A stretch of 12,846 nucleotides of DNA, from positions 1-12,846 of the forward strand of contig CANDFU010000015.1 of assembly GCA_947384095.1 (NCBI GenBank), given 5' to 3'. Below the pieces are notes generated by a model. That model made no database searches and was not told the origin of the DNA. It worked only from the letters and a program-made list of their open reading frames with translations. The position numbers and the translations under genes were made by a program. Position 1 is the stretch's first letter. Every line of letters starts with the position of its first letter. This DNA comes from an uncultured Roseburia sp. Lineage in GTDB: Bacteria > Bacillota > Clostridia > Lachnospirales > Lachnospiraceae. Shown piece by piece: positions 5,628 through 12,846 of this stretch.

Positions 5628-6616
5628 CACTTCTCCACTTTCCGCGCGGTGATATTTACCCATTCTCCCTGGTAATTGGTCTCCACGACAGTAAGTCCCG
5701 CATCCTCCAGCGCCTCTCGCACCGCCGCTTCCTTAAAGTCAATAATGCCGGAAGTGATAAAATAACCGCCGCTCTTTAACCTTGCCGGTATAACCGCCGC
5801 CATCGGAATAAGGACATCCGCCAGAATATTGGCCACAACGATGTCAAACCGTTCCTCGCCCACCTTCCGCTGCAGCGCCGCGTCATCGATGAGATTGCCA
5901 ATGTAAAATGCGGATGAATGCTCCGCCAGGCCGTTGACCTTCATATTTTCCTGTGTTGAGCGGATGCAGTCCGCATCCAGATCGGTCCCGGCCACCTCGG
6001 ATGCCCCAAGCTTTAAGGCCGCAATCGACAAAATCCCGCTGCCGCACCCCACGTCAAGCACCACGGGCGCCCGCATCCCCTTCGCACCCTGCCCGTCTCC
6101 GCGGATATACTTTATAAGCTGTCGCAGACACAGCTGGGTCGTCTCGTGTTTTCCGGTCCCAAACGACATCCCCGGGTCAATTTCGATCAGAAACTTGTCC
6201 TTATCCTCTTCCTTAAGCGTCTCCCAGGTCGGTTTGATCAGAATGTCACCCACCGAAAAAGAATGGAAAAACGCTTTCCAGTTGTTCATCCAGTCCAGAT
6301 CCTGCGTCTGGCCCGACGTGATCACGCCGCTTCCTATATCCACAATCCTCCTGAGCTCTTCTATGCCGCGCCGTACCTGCCCTAACAGCTCCGCATGATC
6401 GCTCCCGTCATCCTCCAGATAGAAACTGACGCGGCTCACGCCGTCGTCGTCGGGCAGCTCCGGCAGAAAATCAATAAACATCTCCGCCACATCCGCCTCT
6501 GAAAGCGGCACCTTATCCTCAATCTCCACGCCCTCGATTCCCAGCTCCAGCAACAGCGGACCGATATAGTCCTCCGCCGCCGTCGTCGTCTCTATCGTAT
6601 ATCTGTTCCATTTCAT
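5627..6616 (-). CDS. prmA: Ribosomal protein L11 methyltransferase PrmA
   Basis: Class I SAM methyltransferase that trimethylates amino groups of ribosomal protein L11. What is seen in its 329 residues: an N-terminal substrate-recognition domain (about 1-100), the linker signature DWMNNWKAFF (108-117), DPGMSFGTGKHETT (147-160), the SAM-binding VLDVGCGSGILSIAA (186-200) and the NILA motif (263-266). Length is normal. The ATG at 6614-6616 is preceded by GGAGAAAGGA. It is the first gene of the prmA-rsmE-desulfurase-thiI operon, with a promoter about 60 bp upstream. In Bacillus the gene before prmA is dnaJ; here it is the unrelated galT, set off by a terminator. Confidence 0.97.
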   Translation of the reverse strand: MKWNRYTIETTTAAEDYIGPLLLELGIEGVEIEDKVPLSEADVAEMFIDFLPELPDDDGVSRVSFYLEDDGSDHAELLGQVRRGIEELRRIVDIGSGVITSGQTQDLDWMNNWKAFFHSFSVGDILIKPTWETLKEEDKDKFLIEIDPGMSFGTGKHETTQLCLRQLIKYIRGDGQGAKGMRAPVVLDVGCGSGILSIAALKLGASEVAGTDLDADCIRSTQENMKVNGLAEHSSAFYIGNLIDDAALQRKVGEERFDIVVANILADVLIPMAAVIPARLKSGGYFITSGIIDFKEAAVREALEDAGLTVVETNYQGEWVNITARKVEK

Positions 6617-6673
6617 GGGATAAAATCCTTTCTCCGCTCACCTGTTCATAAACCGCACAAATATTCAGCGTCT

Positions 6674-6703
6674 ATCATAGCACAATGTCCGGGCATTTGT
6701 AAA
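6674..6703 (-). promoter_or_regulatory. Predicted promoter of the prmA-rsmE-desulfurase-thiI operon
   Basis: On the minus strand TTTACA (6698-6703), an 18-bp spacer and TATGAT (6674-6679). Transcription would begin near 6667, giving a leader of about 50 nt. No structured leader or other control site is evident between it and prmA. Confidence 0.6.
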
Positions 6704-6710
6704 CATCTGC

Positions 6711-6786
6711 AATAAAAAAGAATCCGGCATAGGAATTACAGACGCTTTATCGCCTCTCTGCAGCGCTCTTTCCTATGAAATAAAAA
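6711..6786. repeat. Intergenic inverted-repeat element, copy A
   Basis: CATAGGAA (6728-6735) and TTCCTATG (6770-6777) are perfect inverted repeats bounding exactly 50 bp, the same size as the core at 2318-2367. It is flanked by a direct repeat AAAAAGAATCCGGC (6715-6728 and 6782-6795). The right copy forms one arm of the galT terminator; the left copy is an orphan half-terminator whose partner arm is missing. The structure therefore looks like a partial terminator duplication with the 50-bp element between. Confidence 0.55.
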
Positions 6787-6810
6787 GAATCCGGCAATGC
6801 CGGATTCTCC
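6776..6810 (-). terminator. Rho-independent terminator after galT
   Basis: A perfect 10-bp stem (6786-6795 with 6799-6808) with a three-base loop. On the minus strand it is followed by TTTTTATTTC. It starts 18 bases after the galT stop and shares the outer stem AGAATCC/GGATTCT and the tail TTTTTATTTC with the two hairpins at 2285-2317 and 2444-2475. Confidence 0.9.
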
Positions 6811-6826
6811 ACGCCTCTCTCATGGT

Positions 6827-8392
6827 CTATTGATTTACAAATGCAGTAAAACGACCGAACGCATCCCTGCCCTCCGGCGTACACTTATATACCCCGGCGT
6901 CTTTCAGCACTTCCATAAACACCAGTCCGATTTCAGCCTGAATGATTTCATGCAGCTTTTCCGGAGTGACTTTCCCGCCCAGCCCCGGCGCTCCTACAGC
7001 CAGGCCGTATTTCGGGAGAAATTCCTCCACCCAGTCCGCATGTTTGCAGAGAACTTCATCGGCGCTGACGTCCGCCCCGTCCAGCAGCGCCTTCTCTAAC
7101 GCGGCCATCTCATCTTTTAACCGGGCCGGCAGCACCGCGAGCCCCATGACTTCGATCAGGCCGATATTTTCTTTCTTGATATGGTGCAGTCTGGCATGCG
7201 GATGATAGACGCCCAGCGGATGTTCCTCCGTTGTGATATTGTTGCGCAGCACGAGATCAAGCTCAAAATCATCGCCGCGCCTGCGCGCGATCGGAGTGAT
7301 CGTATTGTGCATCTCCCCGTCTGTCTCTGCAAAAATAAAAGCTGCCTCGTCCGAATAACCGCGCCATGCACACAAAATTTTATCTGCCAGTTCAATCAGC
7401 CTCTCCTTATCGCCGCAGCTGATACGGATGACAGACATCGGCCATTTTACGATACCGGCTTTTACATCATCAAATCCCGCAAAGGAAATTACCTTCTCAA
7501 CCGGCGCCTTTGCCATTGCAAACTCGTAATGACCGCCCTGGAAATGATCGTGCGTCAGGATGGACCCCCCCACAATCGGCAGGTCGGCGTTGGAGCCGAC
7601 AAAGTAATGCGGAAACTGACTGACAAAGTCCAGCAGCTTGCCGAACGTCGCCCGCTCGATCTTCATCGGCGTGTGCTCCGTATGAAACACAATACAGTGC
7701 TCATTGTAATAAACGTATGGCGAATACTGAAAAAACCAGTCACTGTCGTTGATCGTCACCGGGATAATCCTGTGATTCTGGCGGGCCGGATGATTGATCC
7801 GCCCCGCATACCCTTCATTTTCCCTGCAGAGCAGACATTTCGGATAACCGCTCTGTTTTACAAGCTTCGCGGCCGCAATCGCCTTCGGATCTTTTTCCGG
7901 CTTCGAAAGATTGATCGTGATGTCAAGCGTCCCATATTCCGTATCCGCCGTCCACTTTACATCCTTTTTGATACGGTATCTCCTGATGTAATCGGTATCC
8001 CGGCTCAGCTTATAAAAATAATCCGTCGCCGCCTGCGCCCCCTCTTCTTTATAAAGGCGGTTAAATTTCCGGATCACCTCGCCGGGTCTGGGCACAAGCA
8101 TGCCCATAATTTTCGTATCAAAGAGGTCGCGGTATGTAATCGTATTCTCGGGAATCAGGCCTTCGGCTGCCGCATAATCGAGCATTTCCGCCAGAATCCC
8201 TTCCAGCGCCTCCTCGGCGCGCACCTGCGTCATCGGAATGCGCTCCTTATCCGCCTCTGCTACCGCGTCGTCCGGTTCATCCAGACCAAACAATTCCAGC
8301 AGGCGGTTGACTGTAAAACATTGATCCGCGGGTTCAATCAGCCCTGTCGCAAGGCCATATTCCGCCAGTTCAAAAATCCGTTCCTGAATCAT
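6827..8392 (-). CDS. galT: UDP-glucose--hexose-1-phosphate uridylyltransferase, class II
   Basis: Leloir-pathway enzyme exchanging galactose-1-phosphate with UDP-glucose to give UDP-galactose and glucose-1-phosphate. Its 521 residues are typical of the Firmicutes class II form (about 500), far longer than the E. coli type (about 350). What is seen: YPKCLLCRENEGYAGR (183-198), with a CxxC that may bind metal; LTHDHFQGGHYEF (279-291), bearing the histidine cluster expected at the nucleotidyl-transfer site; and HPHARLHHIKKENIGLIEV (397-415). The ATG at 8390-8392 has a GAGGGGGG site upstream, inside the 13-nt gap after galK, so the genes form one operon. No galE or galactose transporter is in the window; the epimerase must be encoded elsewhere. 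Confidence 0.97.
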   Translation of the reverse strand: MIQERIFELAEYGLATGLIEPADQCFTVNRLLELFGLDEPDDAVAEADKERIPMTQVRAEEALEGILAEMLDYAAAEGLIPENTITYRDLFDTKIMGMLVPRPGEVIRKFNRLYKEEGAQAATDYFYKLSRDTDYIRRYRIKKDVKWTADTEYGTLDITINLSKPEKDPKAIAAAKLVKQSGYPKCLLCRENEGYAGRINHPARQNHRIIPVTINDSDWFFQYSPYVYYNEHCIVFHTEHTPMKIERATFGKLLDFVSQFPHYFVGSNADLPIVGGSILTHDHFQGGHYEFAMAKAPVEKVISFAGFDDVKAGIVKWPMSVIRISCGDKERLIELADKILCAWRGYSDEAAFIFAETDGEMHNTITPIARRRGDDFELDLVLRNNITTEEHPLGVYHPHARLHHIKKENIGLIEVMGLAVLPARLKDEMAALEKALLDGADVSADEVLCKHADWVEEFLPKYGLAVGAPGLGGKVTPEKLHEIIQAEIGLVFMEVLKDAGVYKCTPEGRDAFGRFTAFVNQ

Positions 8393-8405
8393 AGCAATCC
8401 CCCCT

Positions 8406-9575
8406 CTATGCCAGCTTTACCGGGCCCGCGCCGATCTCAACCACATAAAAATCTGCCGCATACCCGATCTTTTCCCTGTACGCCGCGCCAACTTTATCGA
8501 TAAAAGCATCAACGGCTTCATCCTTCACGATACTGACTGTACAACCGCCAAACCCCGCGCCTGTCATGCGGGAACCGATCACGCCGTCCACTTTCCACGC
8601 TTCCTCAACAAGCGTATCCAGTTCAACTCCTGTCACCTCATAATCGTCTCTCAACGATACGTGAGAAGCATTCATCAGCTCTCCGAACCGCGCTACATCA
8701 TTCTTCTTCAGCGCCTCCACCGCTTTTATCGTTCTCTGGTTCTCATACACGGCATGCTTTGCGCGCTTCCTTAAAACTTCATCCCCGATGGCGGCTTTAT
8801 ACTTCTCAAACTGTTCTTCTGTCAGGTCGCCGAGCGTATTGATACCGATCGCCTCCCCGATCTGCGCCAGCGCACTCTCGCACTCACTGCGCCGCTCGTT
8901 GTACTTGGAATCACCCAGGCCGCGCTTTTTATTGCTGCAGGAAATCACAATTTTGGCATTTTCCAGCCTGATCGGCGCATAATCGTATTTTAAGGTCGCC
9001 GTGTCAAGAAAAATCGCATGCCCTTCTTTTCCCATCGCAATGGCAAACTGATCCATAATGCCGCAGTTGACGCCGTTAAAACGGTTCTCCGAATACTGGC
9101 CGATCAGCGCCAGATCCTGGTTTGAAACCTCAAATCCGAACAGATCCTTTAAAATAAATCCTGTCAGCACCTCGACCGACGCGGAAGAAGAGAGCCCCGA
9201 GCCGTTGGGAATATTTCCGAAGAGGACGAGATCCATACCATGCTCCGCCTTCATGCCCTTTTCGCCAAACGCCCATATAACGCCCTTCGGGTAATTTGTC
9301 CACCCCGCCTCTTTTTCCGGCTTTAAATCTTCGATCGACGATTCGATCACACCCAGATGCGAAAAATTCATCGAAAAGAAACGAAGCTTTTTATCGTCCC
9401 TCCTGCGCGCCGCGCCATATGTACCGATGGTCAGCGCGCAGGGAAACACATGCCCGCCATTATAATCCGTATGTTCACCGATCATATTTACGCGGCCTGG
9501 CGCAAAATAAACGCCGATGTCCCCGCCTTCCCCGTACAGTTCCTTAAATTTTTCCAATACCTTCTCCCAGATCAT
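8406..9575 (-). CDS. galK: Galactokinase
   Basis: GHMP-family kinase that phosphorylates alpha-D-galactose to galactose-1-phosphate with ATP, the first Leloir step after mutarotation. What is seen in its 389 residues: the galactokinase signature PGRVNMIGEHTDYNGG (26-41), the ATP-binding GSGLSSSAS (125-133), GIMDQF (172-177) with the likely catalytic Asp175, and the C-terminal GSRMTGAGFGGC (334-345). Length is normal. The ATG at 9573-9575 is preceded by AGGAGG at ideal spacing. galT follows 13 nt later. The gene is preceded by an unusually long leader and a promoter with phased upstream repeats, so expression is probably sugar-controlled; that is inference. Confidence 0.98.
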   Translation of the reverse strand: MIWEKVLEKFKELYGEGGDIGVYFAPGRVNMIGEHTDYNGGHVFPCALTIGTYGAARRRDDKKLRFFSMNFSHLGVIESSIEDLKPEKEAGWTNYPKGVIWAFGEKGMKAEHGMDLVLFGNIPNGSGLSSSASVEVLTGFILKDLFGFEVSNQDLALIGQYSENRFNGVNCGIMDQFAIAMGKEGHAIFLDTATLKYDYAPIRLENAKIVISCSNKKRGLGDSKYNERRSECESALAQIGEAIGINTLGDLTEEQFEKYKAAIGDEVLRKRAKHAVYENQRTIKAVEALKKNDVARFGELMNASHVSLRDDYEVTGVELDTLVEEAWKVDGVIGSRMTGAGFGGCTVSIVKDEAVDAFIDKVGAAYREKIGYAADFYVVEIGAGPVKLA

Positions 9576-9805
9576 GCTCTTTCCTCCTGCACATTGTCTG
9601 ACGCGGAGCCCGCACCTGAAGTGCGTACTCCTGATTGTAAGTTACGGTGCAATCGCCGCCGGTATTCGCAATCCGGCCTGTCCGTCCGATGTCCATAGCC
9701 GTGCGTGTGAACACGCCATCCAGGGCCACCGTCCGGAGCTTTCATTAGGAAACGCGGGCCGCATGGCCGTCCTGCCATGGAAACCGAAAGCTTTCATAAC
9801 AACTT
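9576..9805 (-). other. Long, hairpin-rich galK leader (candidate cis-regulatory RNA)
   Basis: If the promoter at 9813-9840 is right, the galK mRNA has a leader of about 230 nt. Visible minus-strand hairpins include CATGGC/GCCATG (9774-9779 with 9762-9767), a GCGTG-TTCA-CACGC hairpin near 9700-9713, a GCCGG/CCGGC pair near 9658-9678, and CGCAC/GTGCG (9621-9625 with 9611-9615), the last with extra GGAG/CTCC pairing outside it. A 10-bp palindrome GAAAGCTTTC (9786-9795) lies just after the start site, and AGCTTTCAT occurs at both 9737-9745 and 9789-9797. I recognise no known riboswitch and no clear terminator in it. The 9806-9935 remainder of this gene-free stretch holds the promoter, the phased repeats and about 50 bp after the helicase stop without a convincing terminator. 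Confidence 0.45.
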
Positions 9806-9812
9806 AAAACAC

Positions 9813-9840
9813 ATTATAGCGCACGTTTTTTCCTTTGCAA
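9813..9840 (-). promoter_or_regulatory. Predicted galK-galT promoter
   Basis: On the minus strand a perfect -10 TATAAT (9813-9818) and a -35 TTGCAA (9835-9840), 16 bp apart. The ideal -10 with an imperfect -35 overlapped by a repeat box fits an activator-assisted promoter. Confidence 0.68.
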
Positions 9841-9884
9841 CGGGGAAACGGAAACCTGCAACAAAGTTTCGGAAACCTGCAACA
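9836..9884. repeat. Three TGCAAC boxes at exact 21-bp spacing upstream of galK
   Basis: TGCAAC occurs at 9836-9841, 9857-9862 and 9878-9883. The 21-bp units starting at 9836 and 9857 match at 15 of 21 positions, sharing TGCAAC and CGGAAACC, and CGGAAACCTGCAACA is repeated exactly at 9849-9863 and 9870-9884. Twenty-one base pairs is two helical turns, so the boxes face the same side of the DNA. The one nearest galK overlaps the -35. This pattern is typical of sites for an activator that binds as tandem monomers, such as an AraC-type protein. Confidence 0.7.
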
Positions 9885-9935
9885 TTTCTACATATGCTTT
9901 GTGCGCGCCGCCCCGCCGGAGCCGGCATAAATCTT

Positions 9936-12846
9936 TCATATCTCAAGCAGCTCCAGCAGTTCCTCCTGCGTCAGCCTGGAAAGCTGATTTGCATCCCCGC
10001 TGATAATCTGATCCGCCAGGTTCTGCTTGCTCTCCTGGAGCTTTTGTATTTTTTCCTCAATCGAATTTTTGATGATCAGCCTGTACACGGCCACTTTTTT
10101 GGTCTGTCCGATCCGGTGCGCCCGATCGGTCGCCTGGTTCTGCACCGCCAGATTCCACCATGGATCATAGTGAATCACGACGTCCGCTCCGGTCAGATTC
10201 AGCCCCGTCCCCCCTGCTTTCAGGGAAATCAGAAAAACCGGAATGTCGTTTCTATTAAACATTTTCACCATCTGTACCCTTTTTTCTTTTGGCGTGGCTC
10301 CTGTAATTACATAATAGCCGATCCCCCGGTCCTTCAGCTCTCTCTCAATGTGCTCCAGCATCGTCGTAAACTGCGAAAACAAAAGTATTTTATGCCCGGC
10401 CTCCATCGCGCTGACGATCAGATCCAGACAGGCGTTCAGCTTGGCCGAACCGCCATGATAATCCTCAAAACACAGCGAAGGATCGCAGCAGATCTGGCGC
10501 AGCCTGGTCAGCTCCCGCAGAATGACAAGCTTATTTTTCGCAAATTCCCCGGGATCCTGCTCCGCAATCGTATTGCGCATGTGGATGACCTGTGCGTCGT
10601 ACAGCTTCTGCTGCTCTGCGGTAAAACCCGAATAACGCACCTCCTCCATTTTTTCCGGAAGATCCTTTAAGACATCCTCTTTCAGACGCCGCAATATAAA
10701 CGGAGACACCATCCGTCTGAGACGCTCCGCGGCCTGTGCGTCCTCATGTTTTACGATCTGTGTCTCAAATTCCTTTCGGAATGCATCATACCGATATAAA
10801 AATCCGGGCATCAGATAGTCAAAAATACTCCAGAGCTCACTCAGGCGGTTTTCAATCGGCGTGCCCGTCAGGGCATACCGCGTCCGGCTGTTCACCAGCT
10901 TTACCGCCTTTGCCGCCTCCGTCGTGTGATTTTTGATATACTGGGCCTCGTCGATAATCTCATAGCCAAATTCCGCGTCGCCGTACGCCGCGATGTCACG
11001 TTTTAAAAGGTCATAGGAGGTGACGAGCACATCGTAGCTGCGGTAAGCGGCGATCATTTTGCGGCGCTCTTCCTGCGTCCCGGCCACCATACCGGCCTTA
11101 AGCTGCGGGGCAAACCGCCCGATTTCCTCATTCCAGTTAAAGACAAGGGACGCCGGGCAGACGACCAGAGACGGCTCCTTCCTCCCCTCCTCTTTTGCGG
11201 CGAGAAGAACGGCGAGAACCTGCAGCGTCTTCCCTAATCCCATATCGTCCGCTAAAATCCCGCCAAACCGGCAGCTTTCCAGCGTGCGCAGCCAGCGGTA
11301 TCCGCTTTTCTGATATTTTCTTAAAACCTTTTTCATGGACTCCGGCTCTTCAAACTCTGAATCCTCGACGGCTTTAAAATTCCGGATCAATTGCTTAAAA
11401 TGACGGTCGCGCGTGGCGTAGACATGCTCGTGTTCTTCCATCATTTTATCGAGGTAGAGCGCACGGTATGCCGGAATCTTCATTTTTCCCGCGACAAATT
11501 CTTTCGGCTTCATGTGCATGGATTCCATCAGTTCCGCGAGCATCCCGATCGCATCTTCTTTTAAATCCAGAAAATCGCCGCTCTTTAAACGATGGTATTT
11601 TTTCTTTTTCCGGTAACTCTCAAGCACCGCAAGAAGTTCCTCCTGCGGAATATCCTCCGATGCAATTTTAAGGTCAAGCATGCCGCTCTGCAGGGATACG
11701 CCGACTGTAACCTTTATCTTCTGCGCCATATTAAGACGCCGGAAACGGTTTGTGCTCTGTACCTCCCCCCAGGACATGAGCTCCCCGATTCCCTCGCACA
11801 GAATCCGGTAAACCGCGTCTTCTTCCCCGTTACAGTGAAATTCATCCGTTTCGGAATTATAATCGGAAAAATATTTCTGCACCGCATACAAAATTTCATG
11901 TTCCCTGAAGTCATCGCGAAAACCTTCTAAAACTTTTCCGCTCTGCGGGTGCGCATCCATTACGGACACTTCCCTGTCTCCGTAAACGGCCCGCGCCCTG
12001 CAGGTGACATTCTGATCTTCCGCATCCAGATAAAACACAAAACGGACTTCCGGGCGCAGGTATTTATGAATTTCCTCCGCATCTTTTTCCTCCACCTCGA
12101 CATACTCCATAAGCACCGGAAGCACCGTATAATAAAACGCCTGCATCTGGTTTCTTCCGACCAGAAACGAAGCCTCCCCGCCGGCCGACTGCTCCAGAAG
12201 GGGTTTTACGCCCTCTGAAAAGTCCGGGTCCATACGCAGAAATTTCTGCCTGTCGATATAATAAATATAATTCTGCCCTTTTATCATCTCCGGCGCCGTA
12301 CAGGAGATAAAGACCCCTTCAAAAACACCCGTCTTCTCCTGTACCGCCTTCCCGATTGAAAGCCTGATCTGCGGATTCCCTTCCCGGAAAGAAAGCAGCT
12401 CTTTCTTTCCGGAAGAATCCGTCTTATCTTCGTACTCCACCTTCTCATTTTCCGACACTACAAAAAAATCATCCAGCCGCCGGCCAAATAATGCGATATC
12501 CTGCTTAATCTCCGGTATTTCATTGTAGTAGATCCGGCTGTCCTCATACAGATGGCTGGTAAATTCCCTCTGTTCCGCGACAATTTTCCGGATATATTCC
12601 ACGTACGTCCGGCTTTCCGGAGTGAAATTTTCAATATTGTGGTTTAGGACCGTGCTGCTTCCGTACTGCGCGTTTTCTCCGTTTCTGACATGCTCCGTAA
12701 ATTTAGTCAGATTTTTTATCACAAACAGCTTTCCCCCCTGCATGCCGACCTTAAACGACACAAAGAGACTGCCATATTTTTTCTGAAGTCTCGGCCGGAG
12801 CAGCATGGTCTTCGGCTGCAGATTATCCTTCGCCATAAATCCGGCC
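9936..12846 (-). CDS. SNF2-family DEAD/DEAH-type ATPase (partial, N-terminus off the window)
   Basis: Bacterial SNF2 (Swi2/Snf2) helicase-like ATPase, a DNA translocase family whose role in bacteria is largely unknown; the HepA/RapA relatives act on RNA polymerase. Counting from the first in-window Met (12834-12836): a family-specific N-terminal region (about 1-490), the Walker A motif DDMGLGKT (530-537), the DEAQ box (629-632), TGTPIENR (658-665), then the helicase C-terminal domain with LLFSQF (819-824), SLKAGGTGLNLTGAD (871-885) and QATDRAHRIGQ (901-911). All core ATPase motifs are intact. The frame stays open to the right edge (codons A-G-F precede that Met). Clostridial relatives usually carry an N-terminal SWIM zinc finger, so the true start is probably outside the window. 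It ends in a leucine-rich acidic tail, 360 bp before galK, and is probably a separate unit. Confidence 0.95.
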   Translation of the reverse strand, partial: AGFMAKDNLQPKTMLLRPRLQKKYGSLFVSFKVGMQGGKLFVIKNLTKFTEHVRNGENAQYGSSTVLNHNIENFTPESRTYVEYIRKIVAEQREFTSHLYEDSRIYYNEIPEIKQDIALFGRRLDDFFVVSENEKVEYEDKTDSSGKKELLSFREGNPQIRLSIGKAVQEKTGVFEGVFISCTAPEMIKGQNYIYYIDRQKFLRMDPDFSEGVKPLLEQSAGGEASFLVGRNQMQAFYYTVLPVLMEYVEVEEKDAEEIHKYLRPEVRFVFYLDAEDQNVTCRARAVYGDREVSVMDAHPQSGKVLEGFRDDFREHEILYAVQKYFSDYNSETDEFHCNGEEDAVYRILCEGIGELMSWGEVQSTNRFRRLNMAQKIKVTVGVSLQSGMLDLKIASEDIPQEELLAVLESYRKKKKYHRLKSGDFLDLKEDAIGMLAELMESMHMKPKEFVAGKMKIPAYRALYLDKMMEEHEHVYATRDRHFKQLIRNFKAVEDSEFEEPESMKKVLRKYQKSGYRWLRTLESCRFGGILADDMGLGKTLQVLAVLLAAKEEGRKEPSLVVCPASLVFNWNEEIGRFAPQLKAGMVAGTQEERRKMIAAYRSYDVLVTSYDLLKRDIAAYGDAEFGYEIIDEAQYIKNHTTEAAKAVKLVNSRTRYALTGTPIENRLSELWSIFDYLMPGFLYRYDAFRKEFETQIVKHEDAQAAERLRRMVSPFILRRLKEDVLKDLPEKMEEVRYSGFTAEQQKLYDAQVIHMRNTIAEQDPGEFAKNKLVILRELTRLRQICCDPSLCFEDYHGGSAKLNACLDLIVSAMEAGHKILLFSQFTTMLEHIERELKDRGIGYYVITGATPKEKRVQMVKMFNRNDIPVFLISLKAGGTGLNLTGADVVIHYDPWWNLAVQNQATDRAHRIGQTKKVAVYRLIIKNSIEEKIQKLQESKQNLADQIISGDANQLSRLTQEELLELLEI

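Noticed and set aside
5628..5663. 12-residue extended start for RsmE
   Set aside because: The extension overlaps prmA and is not family-like. The TGATG overlap start at 5627 has a good ribosome binding site.
7181..8503. Plus-strand open frame of 440 codons opposite galT
   Set aside because: It lies wholly antisense to galT and the end of galK, both of which have clear family motifs. Its translation is rich in Arg, His and Ile with no recognisable motif. It is a shadow frame.
9572..9778. Minus-strand upstream ORF of 68 codons whose stop overlaps the galK start (ATGA)
   Set aside because: The overlap would suggest translational coupling, but no Shine-Dalgarno precedes its ATG, and the product is Arg- and Gly-rich with no family resemblance. 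The galK site AGGAGG is strong on its own. A chance open frame in a G+C-rich leader is more likely.
9784..9797. CcpA-type catabolite (cre) site at the galK transcript start
   Set aside because: TGAAAGCTTTCG resembles half of a cre site but lacks the central CG at the right spacing and fails at several consensus positions.
9777..10670. Plus-strand open frame of 297 codons opposite the SNF2 gene and galK promoter
   Set aside because: It is antisense to the conserved helicase C-terminal domain for most of its length, with no ribosome binding site and no motif.
12834..12836. True start codon of the SNF2 helicase
   Set aside because: The frame remains open upstream to the window edge, there is no ribosome binding site in the few bases visible, and relatives have more sequence at the N-terminus. 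I treat this Met as internal.
1..12846. CRISPR arrays, tRNA or rRNA genes, insertion sequences, phage or defence genes
   Set aside because: I looked through the intergenic regions on both strands and found no regularly spaced repeat array, no cloverleaf-like segment and no transposase or defence motif in any credible frame.

Overview
The window reads as chromosomal housekeeping DNA from a Gram-positive anaerobe of the Clostridia, most likely Lachnospiraceae. This is inferred from four things: the ireB-ruvX pair, a class II (Firmicutes-type) GalT, a short ThiI without a rhodanese domain beside its own cysteine desulfurase, and strong GGAGG-type ribosome binding sites. The prmA-rsmE-mtaB order known from Bacillus is kept, but a cysteine desulfurase, thiI and a small HPr-like gene sit between rsmE and mtaB. 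All genes but one (the HPr-like gene) are on the minus strand. I see no tRNA, rRNA, CRISPR array, transposase, phage or defence gene.

Layout in minus-strand transcription order, right to left. (1) 9936-12846: a large SNF2-family helicase whose start lies beyond the right edge. (2) 6827-9575: galK-galT, a Leloir-pathway operon. It has its own promoter near 9813-9840, three TGCAAC boxes spaced exactly 21 bp upstream and overlapping the -35, and a leader of about 230 nt rich in small hairpins; a strong terminator follows galT. (3) 2469-6616: prmA, rsmE, a NifS/IscS-type cysteine desulfurase and thiI, with a promoter at 6674-6703 and 1-nt stop/start overlaps (TGATG, TAATG) at the first two junctions. 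(4) 1999-2229, plus strand: a 76-residue HPr-like protein that keeps the regulatory-serine motif but lacks the catalytic histidine, followed by a strong terminator. (5) 575-1894: mtaB, divergent from the HPr-like gene; the two share about 100 bp with overlapping promoters and a perfect 17-bp palindrome. (6) 1-511: ireB and the start of ruvX, with a promoter embedded in the end of mtaB.

Functionally the centre of the window is about translation machinery. PrmA methylates ribosomal protein L11, RsmE methylates 16S rRNA, the desulfurase and ThiI make 4-thiouridine in tRNA, and MtaB makes the ms2t6A hypermodification at tRNA position 37. Two of these are sulfur insertions, so the desulfurase is well placed to supply sulfur. 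IreB is linked to Ser/Thr kinase signalling and RuvX to nucleic-acid processing.

There is no obvious undescribed multi-gene system. The points most worth a second look are small: the histidine-less HPr-like protein with its shared palindromic promoter region, the phased repeats and long structured leader of galK, and a family of AGAATCC-stem terminators tied to a 50-bp inverted-repeat element found in two intergenic regions.
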